A stretch of DNA of 64,000 nucleotides from Rapana venosa. Its lineage: Eukaryota; Mollusca; Gastropoda; Neogastropoda; Muricidae. Every line of letters starts with the position of its first letter. The stretch's first letter is position 1. The stretch is taken from NCBI GenBank assembly GCA_028751875.1, contig CM054140.1:11704981-11768980 (forward strand). The letters are read 5' to 3'. Below, in pieces: positions 24,201 through 31,500 of the stretch. Under the pieces are notes generated by a model that ran no database searches, was not told the origin of the DNA, and was given only the letters and a program-made list of their open reading frames with translations. The position numbers were made by a program, and so were the translations under genes.

Positions 24201-25148
24201 TGTGTTTTCGTGTGTTGTAATGGGTGGTGTGTGTTTTCAAGTGTGTTGTAATGGGTGGTGTGTGTTTTCAGTGTTTGTAATGGGGGTGTGTGTTTCGTGT
24301 GTTGTCAGGTGGTGTGTGTTGTAATGGGTGGTGTGTGTTTTCAGTGTGTTGTAATGGGTGGTGTGTGTTTTCAGTGTGTTGTAATGGGTGTGTTTTGTGG
24401 TTGTTTTCATGTGTTGTAATGGGTGGTGTTGTGTTGTATAGTGGTTGTAAGGGTGTGTGTGTTTCAGTGTGTTGTAAGGTGGTGTGTGTTTCAGTGTGTT
24501 GTAACGGTGGTGTGTGTTTCAGTGTGTTGTAATGGGTGGTGTGTGTTTCAGTGTGTTGTAAACGGTGGTGTGTGTTTTCAGTGTGTTGTAATGGTGGTGT
24601 GTGATTTTCAGTGTGTTGTAATGGGTGGTGTGTGATTTCAGTGTGTTGTAATGGGTGGTGTGTGTTTCAGTGTGTTGTAATGGGTGGTGTGTGTTTTCAT
24701 GTGTGTATGTGGTGTGTGTATTTCATGTGTTGTAAGGTGGTGTGTGTTTTTAAGGTGTGTGTTTGTGTTTGTAATGGGTGGTGTGTGTTTCAGTGTGTTG
24801 TAACGTGGGTGGTGTGTGTTTCAGTGTGTTGTAATGGGTGGTGTGTGTTTTCAGTATGTTGTAACGGGTGGTGTGTGATTTCAGTGTGTTGTAACAGGTG
24901 GTGTGTGATTTCAGTGTGTTGTAACGGGTGGTGTGTGATTTCAGTGTGTTGTAACAGGTGGTGTGTGATTTCAGTGTGTTGTAACGGGTGGTGTGTGATT
25001 TCAGCCGTGGCTGGACAACAAGCACACGGTGTTTGGGCGGGTGGTGAAGGGTATGGAGGTGGTGCAGAACATCAGCAACGTCAAGGTCCACCCCAAGACA
25101 GACAAGCCTTACGACGACGTCAGCATCATCAACATCTCCATCAAGTGA
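5110..25148 (+). CDS. PPWD1: PPWD1: WD40-repeat and cyclophilin-type peptidyl-prolyl isomerase (16 exons)
   Basis: The CDS joins 5110-5311, 5847-5949, 7921-8024, 8964-9059, 10511-10598, 11574-11679, 13853-13996, 14821-14895, 16006-16180, 17262-17315, 18074-18314, 19332-19398, 20218-20300, 21397-21509, 23071-23222 and 25005-25148. The total is 1947 nt, giving 648 residues, close to the roughly 646 of vertebrate PPWD1. All junctions are GT-AG with matching phases. Residues 1-67 are an acidic/Ser-rich tail, about 75-380 the WD40 region (e.g. [13 protein letters not shown]), and about 490-648 the cyclophilin domain. The domain keeps the active-site positions: FHR and SFMIQ, NGSQFF, WLD and KH. 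The family is nuclear and found in spliceosomal complexes, and isomerises Xaa-Pro bonds. The ATG has good context (AAACATGG). The gene looks intact. Its oddity is non-coding: many acceptors are fused to tandem repeats. Confidence 0.96.
5640..5840. repeat. (TG)n tract ending next to exon 2 acceptor
   Basis: (TG)n broken by CATG and GACATG steps. It runs through most of the 200 bp before exon 2 and degenerates only about 20 bp before the acceptor at 5845-5846. Confidence 0.85.
5847..5949 (+). CDS. PPWD1: PPWD1 exon 2
   Basis: Encodes [19 protein letters not shown] and then [16 protein letters not shown], the conserved lead-in to the first WD40 blade. The Val codon is split with exon 1. Donor GTGAGT, phase 2. 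Confidence 0.95.
6785..7095 (-). mobile_element. LINE 3' end (CR1-like guess), copy 1
   Basis: This is the reverse complement of the sequence at about 44585-44812. It ends in a (GTCAA)n-type tail (about 6797-6826) next to the body motif ATCTGGAAATAAAA (read on -). A short microsatellite 3' tail is typical of some non-LTR elements. No protein-coding part remains, so the clade assignment is a guess. Confidence 0.6.
7921..8024 (+). CDS. PPWD1: PPWD1 exon 3
   Basis: Encodes [18 protein letters not shown] and [12 protein letters not shown], a canonical WD40 blade (GHVKFW). Acceptor after a T-rich tract ending GATGACAG. Donor GTAAGT, phase 1. Confidence 0.96.
8964..9059 (+). CDS. PPWD1: PPWD1 exon 4
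   Basis: Encodes [20 protein letters not shown] then [11 protein letters not shown], a WD40 blade ending in the conserved D-V-V-N-F. Donor GTATGC, phase 1. Confidence 0.95.
9343..9530 (+). repeat. Dispersed repeat copy (three in window)
   Basis: Shares the block TCAGTATAAA, CATCCCCACnTTCnGGAAAT and a C/T-rich continuation with about 15555-15710 and, inverted, with about 49390-49610. It is a non-coding interspersed element of unknown type inside PPWD1 intron 4. Confidence 0.45.
10138..10491 (-). mobile_element. SINE family A, antisense, touching exon 5 acceptor region
   Basis: Near full-length on the - strand. The tail palindrome AAGCACTTAAGTGCTT is at about 10197-10212, the B-box complement is GAATCGAACCCGGG, and the head is truncated within the A box (GTTCTAACCAT). 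Only about 19 bp, a short (TG)n, separates its head from exon 5 at 10511. Confidence 0.87.
10511..10598 (+). CDS. PPWD1: PPWD1 exon 5
   Basis: Encodes [20 protein letters not shown] and [15 protein letters not shown] and the following GY are conserved in the family. Acceptor ATGTGTGCAG is TG-rich. Donor GTGAGT, phase 2. Confidence 0.94.
11574..11679 (+). CDS. PPWD1: PPWD1 exon 6
   Basis: Encodes [15 protein letters not shown] and [20 protein letters not shown]. The I-x-V-Y-D-G-R-G strand is the family hallmark of this blade. Acceptor GTGTGCACAG, donor GTAGGT, phase 0. Confidence 0.95.
11885..12290 (-). mobile_element. LINE reverse-transcriptase C-terminal fragment
   Basis: The - strand frame from 12281 to 11925 reads [19 protein letters not shown] then [11 protein letters not shown] and [10 protein letters not shown]. 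This is the usual C-terminal segment of non-LTR reverse transcriptases. It is followed on the - strand by a (GAA)n tail (seen as CTT repeats at 11888-11915). It is strongly 5'-truncated and sits antisense in PPWD1 intron 6. Confidence 0.75.
12518..12584. repeat. (CA)n microsatellite
   Basis: About 67 bp of uninterrupted (CA)n in PPWD1 intron 6. Confidence 0.95.
13010..13414 (-). mobile_element. SINE family B, antisense, diverged
   Basis: The tRNA-like head (GCAGGATAGCAGAATGGTTAG read on -, written in two parts as GCAGGATAGC and AGAATGGTTAG) and central module resemble family A. The 3' part is the family B tail, read on - as CCATTGGTGAACCTTGGAAC. Heavily mutated. Confidence 0.65.
13853..13996 (+). 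CDS. PPWD1: PPWD1 exon 7
   Basis: Encodes [35 protein letters not shown] and [11 protein letters not shown]. It aligns without gaps to the family pattern of I-E-Y-W then Y-x-F-P-K-N and K-T-D-T-D-L-Y. Phase 0 at both ends. Donor GTGAGA. Confidence 0.95.
14821..14895 (+). CDS. PPWD1: PPWD1 exon 8
   Basis: Encodes [20 protein letters not shown] and ATDRK, with the blade motif FSPDGK. Acceptor GTTTGCAG, donor GTGGGT, phase 0. Confidence 0.95.
15205..15260. repeat. (GA)n tract
   Basis: GAGA repeats about 55 bp long in PPWD1 intron 8. Confidence 0.9.
15330..15420 (-). mobile_element. SINE family B tail fragment
   Basis: The - strand shows ATCTCACTACCGGTGATC, then CGAAACTCTAGCTGAGG, the family B 3' end. 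The head and central parts are missing. Confidence 0.5.
15555..15710 (+). repeat. Dispersed repeat copy
   Basis: Second copy of the element also seen at about 9343-9530 and, inverted, about 49390-49610. It shares GGGGCCTGTCAGTATAAA, CCCACCTTCTGGAAATTCTG, TGCTAGGAATTCC and CCTGTCACCTCCTTCTTGTC. Confidence 0.5.
15858..16002. repeat. (TG)n tract abutting exon 9 acceptor
   Basis: About 145 bp of (TG)n with CG and CA steps, ending directly in the acceptor TGTTGTAG at 15998-16005. The repeat itself takes the place of the polypyrimidine tract. Confidence 0.9.
16006..16180 (+). CDS. PPWD1: PPWD1 exon 9
   Basis: Encodes [40 protein letters not shown] and [13 protein letters not shown]-[IV]-F-R-F plus the helical L-Q-Q and M-E-F-G-R-R segment identify the family. 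Donor GTAAGT, phase 1. Confidence 0.96.
16540..16978 (-). mobile_element. SINE family B, antisense, diverged
   Basis: Contains the B tail (CTCACCCATGGTGAGATTTT), the module CACCATGAAGGTAGCTGCAT, and a central module with partly duplicated sequence (TACTCTTCGAAGACC and TACTCTTCCAAAAGG). The head end is degraded near 16970. Confidence 0.6.
17060..17261 (+). repeat. Tandem copies of exon 10 acceptor plus exon start
   Basis: Four imperfect copies of about 37-50 bp precede the true exon 10 boundary. Each carries a version of TTGTGTTGCAG followed by TGTTTGATGAAAATG, matching the real acceptor and first coding bases (TGTTTGATGAAAGTG). Two copies keep the AG (near 17130 and 17178). Two have lost it (GTTGTGG near 17091 and GTTGCCG near 17215). 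Confidence 0.85.
17262..17315 (+). CDS. PPWD1: PPWD1 exon 10
   Basis: Short 54-nt exon encoding [17 protein letters not shown] after a split Leu codon. It matches the family F-D-E-x-G-x-F-x-L-Y-x-T-M-L-G. Donor GTAGCC is weak. Its acceptor is the last of five tandem copies. Confidence 0.93.
17586..18056 (+). repeat. Pyrimidine-rich (TTCA/CTCA)n array before exon 11
   Basis: Variants of TTCATTCACTCA and CCATCCA, including a tandem TTATCCTTTCATTCACTCAT, fill the last 470 bp of intron 10. They end about 15 bp before the acceptor (CTGCGCAG, 18066-18073). The units contain many matches to the loose branch-point consensus YTNAY. Confidence 0.8.
18074..18314 (+). CDS. PPWD1: PPWD1 exon 11
   Basis: Encodes residues about 383-462. 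It begins [20 protein letters not shown], includes [27 protein letters not shown] and QREPDDTHA. It closes the WD40 region. Very GC-rich third positions. Donor GTAAGT, phase 2. Confidence 0.96.
18386..18775 (+). mobile_element. SINE family B, sense
   Basis: Head with A-box-like TAGCTGAGTGGTTAGAGC, the central module as in family A (CCTGGAGTTAACATCGGTG, AGTCCTTTGGATGAGACTAT), then the B-type 3' part (TGTCATGTTTTAAATACTAT, CCCTGAAGCGAGAATGCAGG). Confidence 0.75.
19209..19308 (+). repeat. Three tandem copies near exon 12 acceptor
   Basis: Three units of roughly 35-50 bp with the core AAAGAAAGAAGGGGGTTAAT then CAACAGATG. The last ends about 23 bp upstream of the real acceptor (GTGTGCAG, 19324-19331). 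Each unit contains a CAACAG acceptor-like step. Confidence 0.75.
19332..19398 (+). CDS. PPWD1: PPWD1 exon 12
   Basis: Encodes [20 protein letters not shown] and TQ, the strongly conserved linker between WD40 and cyclophilin domains. Donor GTAGTT, phase 0. Confidence 0.95.
20218..20300 (+). CDS. PPWD1: PPWD1 exon 13, start of cyclophilin domain
   Basis: Encodes [20 protein letters not shown] and [14 protein letters not shown] is the first strand of the isomerase domain. Acceptor TTTTGCAG, donor GTGAGT, phase 2. Confidence 0.95.
20355..20575 (-). mobile_element. LINE 3'-end fragment with (ATG)n tail
   Basis: The - strand reads [16 protein letters not shown] and [12 protein letters not shown] before a stop and a (ATGATG)n run (seen as ATC repeats at 20359-20380). 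This is the very C-terminus of a non-LTR reverse transcriptase related to that at 27335-27976. Antisense in PPWD1 intron 13. Confidence 0.7.
21125..21235 (+). mobile_element. SINE family B tail fragment, degraded
   Basis: AAGTCTGAATATGGTGACC, AAAACAGTCACATAGGC and AAAAATCTCACCC, then TGAACCTCTGAGTTCC, parallel the family B 3' part. No head. Confidence 0.45.
21397..21509 (+). CDS. PPWD1: PPWD1 exon 14, cyclophilin core
   Basis: Encodes [20 protein letters not shown] and [17 protein letters not shown]. It holds the F-H-R and F-M-I-Q residues that correspond to the catalytic Arg, Phe and Gln of cyclophilin A. Donor GTGAGG, phase 1. Confidence 0.96.
22335..22676 (-). mobile_element. SINE family D, tRNA-Leu/Ser-like head, antisense
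   Basis: The - strand begins CATAGCCGAGTGGTTAAGAC (A-box-like) with GCGGGTTTGAATCTCG as B box. It ends with CCCCAAAGTTGAAATGCGGC and TACCTTCATGGTGGGC. The last block resembles the corresponding module of family B. Confidence 0.7.
22811..23057 (+). repeat. (CTGA)n/(CTGG)n array before exon 15
   Basis: About 245 bp of tandem CTGA with CTGG variants. It ends 14 bp before the acceptor AG at 23069-23070 (GTTTGGTTGTGGCAG). Each CTGAC is a good match to the metazoan branch-point consensus. Confidence 0.93.
23071..23222 (+). CDS. PPWD1: PPWD1 exon 15, cyclophilin core
   Basis: Encodes [39 protein letters not shown] and [11 protein letters not shown]. It contains the substrate-groove N-G-S-Q-F-F. 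Donor GTGAGT, phase 0. Confidence 0.97.
23367..25004 (+). repeat. 30-bp minisatellite made of acceptor-like units
   Basis: About fifty copies of a 30-bp unit: TGTGTTGTAATGGG, then TGGTGTGTGTTTTCAG, with length and base variants. The last copies carry GTGTGTGATTTCAG, identical to the real exon 16 acceptor at 24991-25004, which is the end of the array. Each unit also contains a GTAATG or GTAACG donor-like step six bases after its AG. The array fills nearly all of intron 15. Confidence 0.95.
25005..25148 (+). CDS. PPWD1: PPWD1 exon 16, C-terminus
   Basis: Encodes [39 protein letters not shown] and SIINISIK, then TGA. The Trp and the Lys-His correspond to the cyclophilin active site and the end is conserved to the last strand. 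The exon directly abuts the 30-bp minisatellite. Confidence 0.97.
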   Translation, partial: PWLDNKHTVFGRVVKGMEVVQNISNVKVHPKTDKPYDDVSIINISIK

Positions 25149-25770
25149 TGATACCGCCAGCTTCGTTGTCATTTCATTATCATCAAATGATAAAAGACTT
25201 CTTTGTCATGATGTCCTCTGCATTATCGTCATCTACATCAAGTGATAATGCCTTCGACATCGGTGTCTACATCCTCAACACCACCATCAAGTGACAATGC
25301 CTTTGACTTGTGTTTTTTTCTCACTGGAGTTGAGCAGCTGTGCATCTCTCCGTGGGATCCAGATCATGTACTTTTAAATCTGACGAATTCTCTTTGTCAT
25401 CAACTTAGTGCGAGTAGATGAGTGTCAGTTTCTTTTTTACTTACGAGCACAGTGCTGATGTCCAGTTTGAGATGATTTGGGTAGTTAATTTATTTTAAAA
25501 AGAAAGAAGGTAAATGAAAATAGCACAGAAATACTTGAGGCAGAGCAATAGATACGACAAAAAAAAAGAAGTTGCTGTCAGTTGGTTTGTGCATGTGTGT
25601 GTGAGTGAGAGAGAGAGAGACAGAGAGAGAGAAAAGTGACAGGGAGAGAGTAGGAATAATCACACACTTTGGGGATGGGGGGGTTGGTTGTTTTCTTTGT
25701 ACTGTTTAGTGTAAAAAAGAATCGTGCAAAGCTCCTGTGTGCGAGAGTAATAAACAGTGCATAAATGATG
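25149..25770 (+). promoter_or_regulatory. PPWD1 3' UTR with polyadenylation signal
   Basis: AATAAA at 25749-25754 is followed within 20-55 bp by GT-rich sequence (GTGGTTGTTTC). The first 140 bp contain three imperfect copies of ATCAAGTGATAATGCC-type sequence, the first overlapping the final ATCAAGTGA codons. The UTR length of about 620 nt is inferred. Confidence 0.6.
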
Positions 25771-25995
25771 ACATGGTTCTGTGCAAAGGATGTAGTCAGC
25801 GTGGTTGTTTCAGGTCTCCGTTTTCTTTTACTGAATTGCGTTTCATTTTCCTTTCAGTTGAGGCTGTATGCCTCTCTTTCTTGCTCCTTTGAGTCATTGT
25901 ATGTCTTTAATTCACTTTGTGTGCATGTTGTGTGTGTATACTTCATTGTGTGTGTGTGGGGGGGTGGGGCGCGCGCATGTATGTCTCCTCATTAC

Positions 25996-26350
25996 GGGGA
26001 CGGGATAGCCTAGTGGTTAGAACATTGCGCTCGCAATCTGATGACCGGGTTCTATTCTCGTTCAAGGGGATATTTTCCACTGGAGTTAACATCAGTGCAG
26101 ACTCCACTCTCCCCTAAAGTCTTTCGGATCAGACTATAAACCGAGGCCCAGTGTGCAAACGCACGCAGAACATCTTGTGCACACGTTAAATCCTGTTCCG
26201 CTTTTCGTAAGAGTAGGCCATTGTGTGCCGGTGGGAACGCATGACAGAATTTATAAAATCGCATACACACAGGGACTGGATGTAAAAAAGTACATAAGTG
26301 CTTATTCCATTATCCTCGATATAAAAGAATAAAATAAAAATAAAATAAAA
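25996..26350 (+). mobile_element. SINE family A, full length
   Basis: Head GGGGACGGGATAGCCTAGTG, B box mutated to GGGTTCTATTCTC, central module and the tail TCCATTATCCTCGATATAAA with (AAAAT)n. It lies about 240 bp past the PPWD1 poly(A) signal. Confidence 0.9.
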
Positions 26351-26873
26351 ATTTCTTCTAGTTCTGTGTTTATGTAATGTGTACTTTTATCTCAGTATTT
26401 GTCCTGTTTCTTTGTGCATGACCCCCAGCCCCCTCAAACCTCCCCCCCCCCCCTCTCTCTGGATGCAATGGTTTGTCATAGAACACTGATACCTCCAGTG
26501 TATTGATCAATGCATTAGGTGTGGCGAGCCTTGCAGATTGTTCTGATACGTCTAATTCTTTCTGTTTGTTAGGAGTAGGATTTTTTTTTCAATTGATAGT
26601 ACTTTGATATTCTTGTGGAATACTCCAGAACTCAGTGGGAAGTGTAGATGAATGGCCCATTACATTGCAGGGGTTTTAAGAGTACCTTGAAGCACTAAAA
26701 CAAATCTATAGCTTAGTGTGGCAGGGAAAATTACTCAGGGATATAAAAAGAAGAGAGAAATGTGGACACATTTATTGGTTGAAGTTGAAAAGTATGCTGA
26801 AAATAACCTTCTCTAATCATTTGTAATCTTAGGACGGATAATTATGTACATGTGTAATTTACCAGAAGGGAGG

Positions 26874-27275
26874 TGGCAGAGCAGTCAAGACGTTCATCTG
26901 CTTGATAAGCAAATAGTGAGGTTCTCGGTTAAATTCCCAGCCTTGCCCTTTTTTCCCATTTTGACGAAAAAAATCGAACTGAATGTCTAAAGTCTAGATG
27001 AGACTATAAACCGAGGCCCCGTGTGTGAATGCACGCTGAACATTTTGAACACTCGTTAAAAACCCAGTCCACCTTTTGGAAGAGTAGGCCATCGCATGCC
27101 TATAGGAATGGATGACATTTCCAAAAACACATGCATACAGGCGTCATGTTTAGACACCATCCCTGAAGTCAGAATACAGCTACCTAAATGGTGTGTGTGT
27201 TTTGGGGAGAGGGGACAGTTGCATATGCAAAAGTCTCACCATTGATAAACCTCGGAATTCTAGCCGAGGAACCCC
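26874..27275 (+). mobile_element. SINE family B, sense, variant head
   Basis: Head GGGAGGTGGCAGAGCAGTCA with GGTTCTCGGTTAAATTCCC, central module GACTATAAACCGAGGCCCCG, and a clean B tail ending in a 6-bp stem: CCTCGG, loop AATTCTAG, CCGAGG. Confidence 0.75.
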
Positions 27276-27317
27276 AAAAAATAAAAAAATAAAAATGTTG
27301 ATTTAAGTTTCAAATAT

Positions 27318-28000
27318 CATCATCATCATCATCATCAGACCCGTGACCTTGGCGGTCGTGGGGGAGACATGAAAGACGATGCCGTGGTAAGCCTCCTCCA
27401 TCCATCTCGGTCCTCGGCTCTGCGCAGTAGTGCAGAGTCATTCATCCTGGTCCATTCTCTGATGTTGTCCATCCATGACTTGTTCTGTCTTCCCCTCCTT
27501 CTGCCACCTTCGAGTGTTCCCTGCAGTACTGTTTTTGGCAGAGTGTTGTGGCGGGTGACGTGGCCGAACCATGTCAGCTTTTTCTTCTAGACGATGGTGA
27601 GAAGGGGTTCCTGTGGACCTGCCAGCCGTGTTATTTGACTCTTGACAAATTCATTGGTCTTTCGTTCTCTCCAGGATATGCCCAGTAGTTTTCTATGGCA
27701 TTTTGTTTCGAATGACCGGATTCGCTTTGCTGTTTCAGCAGTCAATGTCCAGGTTTCACTTCCGTACAGCAGGATCGTCTGAATTAGGGCTTTGTAGAGC
27801 TTTAGTTTGATTGGGAAACTGATCTCTTTACTTTTCCATATGGTGGTGAGTTTTGTCATGGAAGATGTTGCCATGGCTATTCTGACTTTGATTTCTGTCG
27901 TTGATCGCCCGTCCTTTGTGAGTGTAGCACCGAGGTATTTAAAAGCGTCTACCTCCTCCAGTTGTTGGCCGTTCATGTAAATTTTAGCGGTGGCATTGCT
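27318..28000 (-). mobile_element. LINE reverse-transcriptase C-terminal half, one in-frame stop
   Basis: The - strand reads MNGQQLEEVDAFKYLGATLT, ILLYGSETWTL, CHRKLLGISWRERKTN and then a TAG at about 27592. The frame continues beyond as KKLTWFGHVTRHNTLPKTVL and GGRRRGRQNKSWMDNIREW to TGA 27337-27335, which merges into a (TGA)n tail. It is 5'-truncated near 28000. It lies between the convergent genes. Confidence 0.85.
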
Positions 28001-28528
28001 CGTTCAAATATAGAAACTATTTAAAAAGAGGAAAAAAAGAAAGGGAGTATCACAAAGTTCAGGTGTGTATATGGTCATATGAACTTTTTAATAACTGTGT
28101 GATGATGATTGTTTTTCTTACGATGTGAAAAAAGCAGTTATCTGGAATGCTGTATGTAGCCAGTGATATTGTGTAGGACAGCAGTTTACAGTGTGACTGA
28201 GGGCAGCTAGTAGACTGATAGATATTCTGTGTAAAGTGTGTGAAGAACAAATGAAGATTTCTGGTAGAAGTTGAATGAATGTGTAAGCTTAGCAAGTGCA
28301 GGTTCCGTTTCCAGATAAATTAGCCAAAGGCAGGCTTGCACTGTAGGTGAATTTTCATATGTAAATATACTTGCTTGGTAATCCATGTATGTATGTAGTG
28401 ATGAAGAGATGGGAAAAAAGAAATAAATTTCATGGAAATGTCTTATCAGTGTATGTTTAAAGTATATGTTTGGACTTGGTATTTAGCACACATGAACACA
28501 ACAAAGTCAGAAAGATGTTCTATGTACA

Positions 28529-28534
28529 TTTATT
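28529..28534 (-). promoter_or_regulatory. Candidate KANK polyadenylation signal
   Basis: AATAAA on the - strand, followed after about 25-45 nt by a GT-rich element (TTGTTGTGTTCATGTGTGC). This is the arrangement expected for a cleavage site. If it is used, the KANK 3' UTR is about 5 kb. Confidence 0.4.
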
Positions 28535-31500
28535 GCTACTAGATATGCATAGCAAACAGTAACAGGACATGACATCAAGAGTACAAACAGCTCACTCCTC
28601 CTCTCCTTTCTTCTCTTTCCCTCAGGCTGCAGTTCAACAGTGTAAAATCATTATTTCAGTTGGTATTGTCATAGACTTTGCAGGAGATAGCATTTTCACT
28701 GAAAAGTTAGGGAAGAATTCATGTCAACCTGGCTCCTTATATCTCATTCTCCCTTCTGGTCTACATTATAATCTGTGTCATGTCCTGTATTTATGGCTGC
28801 ATTTTGCTACAGTTATGGAAAAAGTTGGAGGTGAACAATTATTTCTTAGATATTTATTTAGATTTTTTGTCCAAGAAAGATGAAAAAGGACAATGTCTTA
28901 TCAGTCAGAACCCTTACAACCAATCCTCACTGAAACTTGTGAGGCAAGCTATGGCAGTTTATTTTGCTATGTCTGAACCGACCTTGATCAAATGGGGTTT
29001 TTTGTGGAGGTCAGTGGAGTAGAACTTTTAGACACATCAGACATTTCAAAATGTCACAAATTTATGCAGGGAAACCAAAAATCAGAATTGTACTCCTATG
29101 CCATAGTGAAAATCACCATCTCCTGCAGAGTTTGCCATGGTCATTTTTTTGACAGACGTATTTCTGAACAGGTAATTTTGGTTCTTTTCTATGTTTGCAA
29201 GGCTATGATCGGCACACATTTCAGCAAATAATATGCACTCCTTAATTTCAAAGGGTTGAAAACTAACTGGATCTCTCATCAGGACAATGGGTGGTTGAGG
29301 AGGGGGTGGACTACACAGATGAACACCCCCTCTTACAGCTACACTCCTGTTTCTGCGTTGATGGGAAAGGGGGGGGGGGGGGGGGGGGGGGATACAGTGG
29401 CGATTACTTCTGCAAAGAACTGGTTTACACAGAAGCAGAGCAGATCTATCCAACTAGAATCTAGGATGGGCTGGAACACTGTATGGAATTAAGTTTGGGT
29501 GTTTTATATATCTGAAAATATTGACGTATTCATGAAAAAGAGCTCAGAGAGAACTTTTAAAAATATAACATATGTGTGATCATGCCAAATACAGAACCTG
29601 GAACAGAAACAAACAAGTTTCTCTTAAGTTGCTAGACGGTAGTTGAAAATGTATCAACATTTTTTGGCCAAGAAATCTTCCATACAGGTGTGTAGGCAAT
29701 TCTCTACCCATATGTATAGACTACCCCCCCCCCCCCCCTCCTGAACCCCCCCTCCCCTCCCAAAATTTCACTTCATGTAGATCTGGTCTCTGAAAGTAAC
29801 ACACATACTGAGAAATCACATACATGTCATCTGGCCTTGTATGTTTTCACAGACTGTACAGACTCTTTCTTCCAAAGCACCATTGTGAAACTACAGTTTT
29901 CTAAAGACAAAGCATGAACAACAGCAAAGCAATGTGGAATGCACAAGACTAAATGAACTGCCAACAGTGGACAGAAGGAGCCATTAAAACGTAGCAAAGC
30001 CTCAACAGAGTAAATACACACAACAAGCAAAATGAGTCTATTCACCTTTAGATAACGAGTAGCTGGTAATACAAGTCATAAGTTTACAATTTTCATACAT
30101 GTTAAAAAAATTGTATATATAATTTCTTTACAAACTTTTATAAAATGTTTGCCTGATGATGTGATGTTAATGTTTTACTTTCTCATACATATACACAAGG
30201 CAGATTTTTGTTTTTAAAAATGCAATAAAAAGATGCAACATGCCAGCATTGTGCTTAAAAGAACATCGAATGTTCTGATGCATCATTTTGTTGTCAATAT
30301 TCAGCTGCCCCAACAACAAAGAAGGGGGTAGGGGGCAGGAAAAACAAACTGTTAAAGGGGACAGGGTGGCAATGATTAATTAACATGTTTTATTACCTCT
30401 ATAAAAACAGAGACAGACCATATTTACATAAACTTGATTTTTAAAAAAATTTCTTAAAAATGTTTGGAGTAAAATACTCTAAATAAAAACAGGAAAAAAA
30501 TCAAGGAACTGGAGAACAAAAATATATGTATAATTTAGATTTTAATCACAGGATACGGTTTAAATGGATATTCTATCTCTTTATAGGATAAAAACAACAT
30601 ATACACAGTCTCTGTAATGTACAAGAATAGCTGCTATCTGAGCGTTTAACAAAGAAGATCTACAATGTAACACAAGTCTGCAGGAAATCCCAGTGACATG
30701 TCGACTTCTGTCTTGATTCCGAGCAAACGCTCGTCACAGCGCTGCCTTGCCACCATGGTTAGTTAGCACAGCCAACTCCTGTCTGGGTTGAAACCTCAGC
30801 ACAGGCATGAGTTTCATGGGATGATCAGTTTCTGGCTACCTCCCTCCTAAACCACAGTGCAGAGTTCATATGTGGGTGCCATGATCTTGGCGGCACAACA
30901 CAGTGAAGCATCAGACTTTTTACAGACATGAATTAGAGATGTTGCTGAAACTATCAGAACAATGCTGCAGAAGTCTGTATCTTTCAGGCCTGGTTGATGC
31001 TAGGAGAGACTGTGAAAGAGTTGTAAAAGACAGCTCTGTCACATGATCCCTAATTTCACTGAAGTAAAGTAGCATCATTATCATGAAGATCACTGACCCC
31101 ATAATGAAAAATGCCCATCCTGTGACCCTTTTGTTCTGGTTTCTCTTCCTTTGTCCTGTAAGGACTGTACTGAATTCTTCACAATGCACAGTCATGAAGT
31201 GCTGTGGTTTGTGAAACAAAATGATAGTCACTGTTTAGGTGTGGGCTCTCGTCATGTTTCTGGCTCTGCAGCTGTGCTATTGTCATCCCTGGGACAAGAC
31301 AGGTTCAGAAAGCAGTTACCTTGTACATGCTGGCCCAGAACAGGGTCCTCTAACACTGGCAACTGAAGTGACTTAGGAGCAGTGCAGGGTCTCTTCTGGT
31401 TGGTGGCCTTATAGTTCAGCTGACACTGCTGTATCTGGGGGTGTCATATATAAGCTTCAATGTGGCTGTGTATGGTGAGAGTAAAATAACAGTGAGGGAG

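Noticed and set aside
23257..25294. Open frames of Cys-Asn-Gly-Trp-Cys-Val repeats
   Set aside because: The 30-bp period is a multiple of three, so frames stay open without selection; none joins exon 16 in its correct frame.
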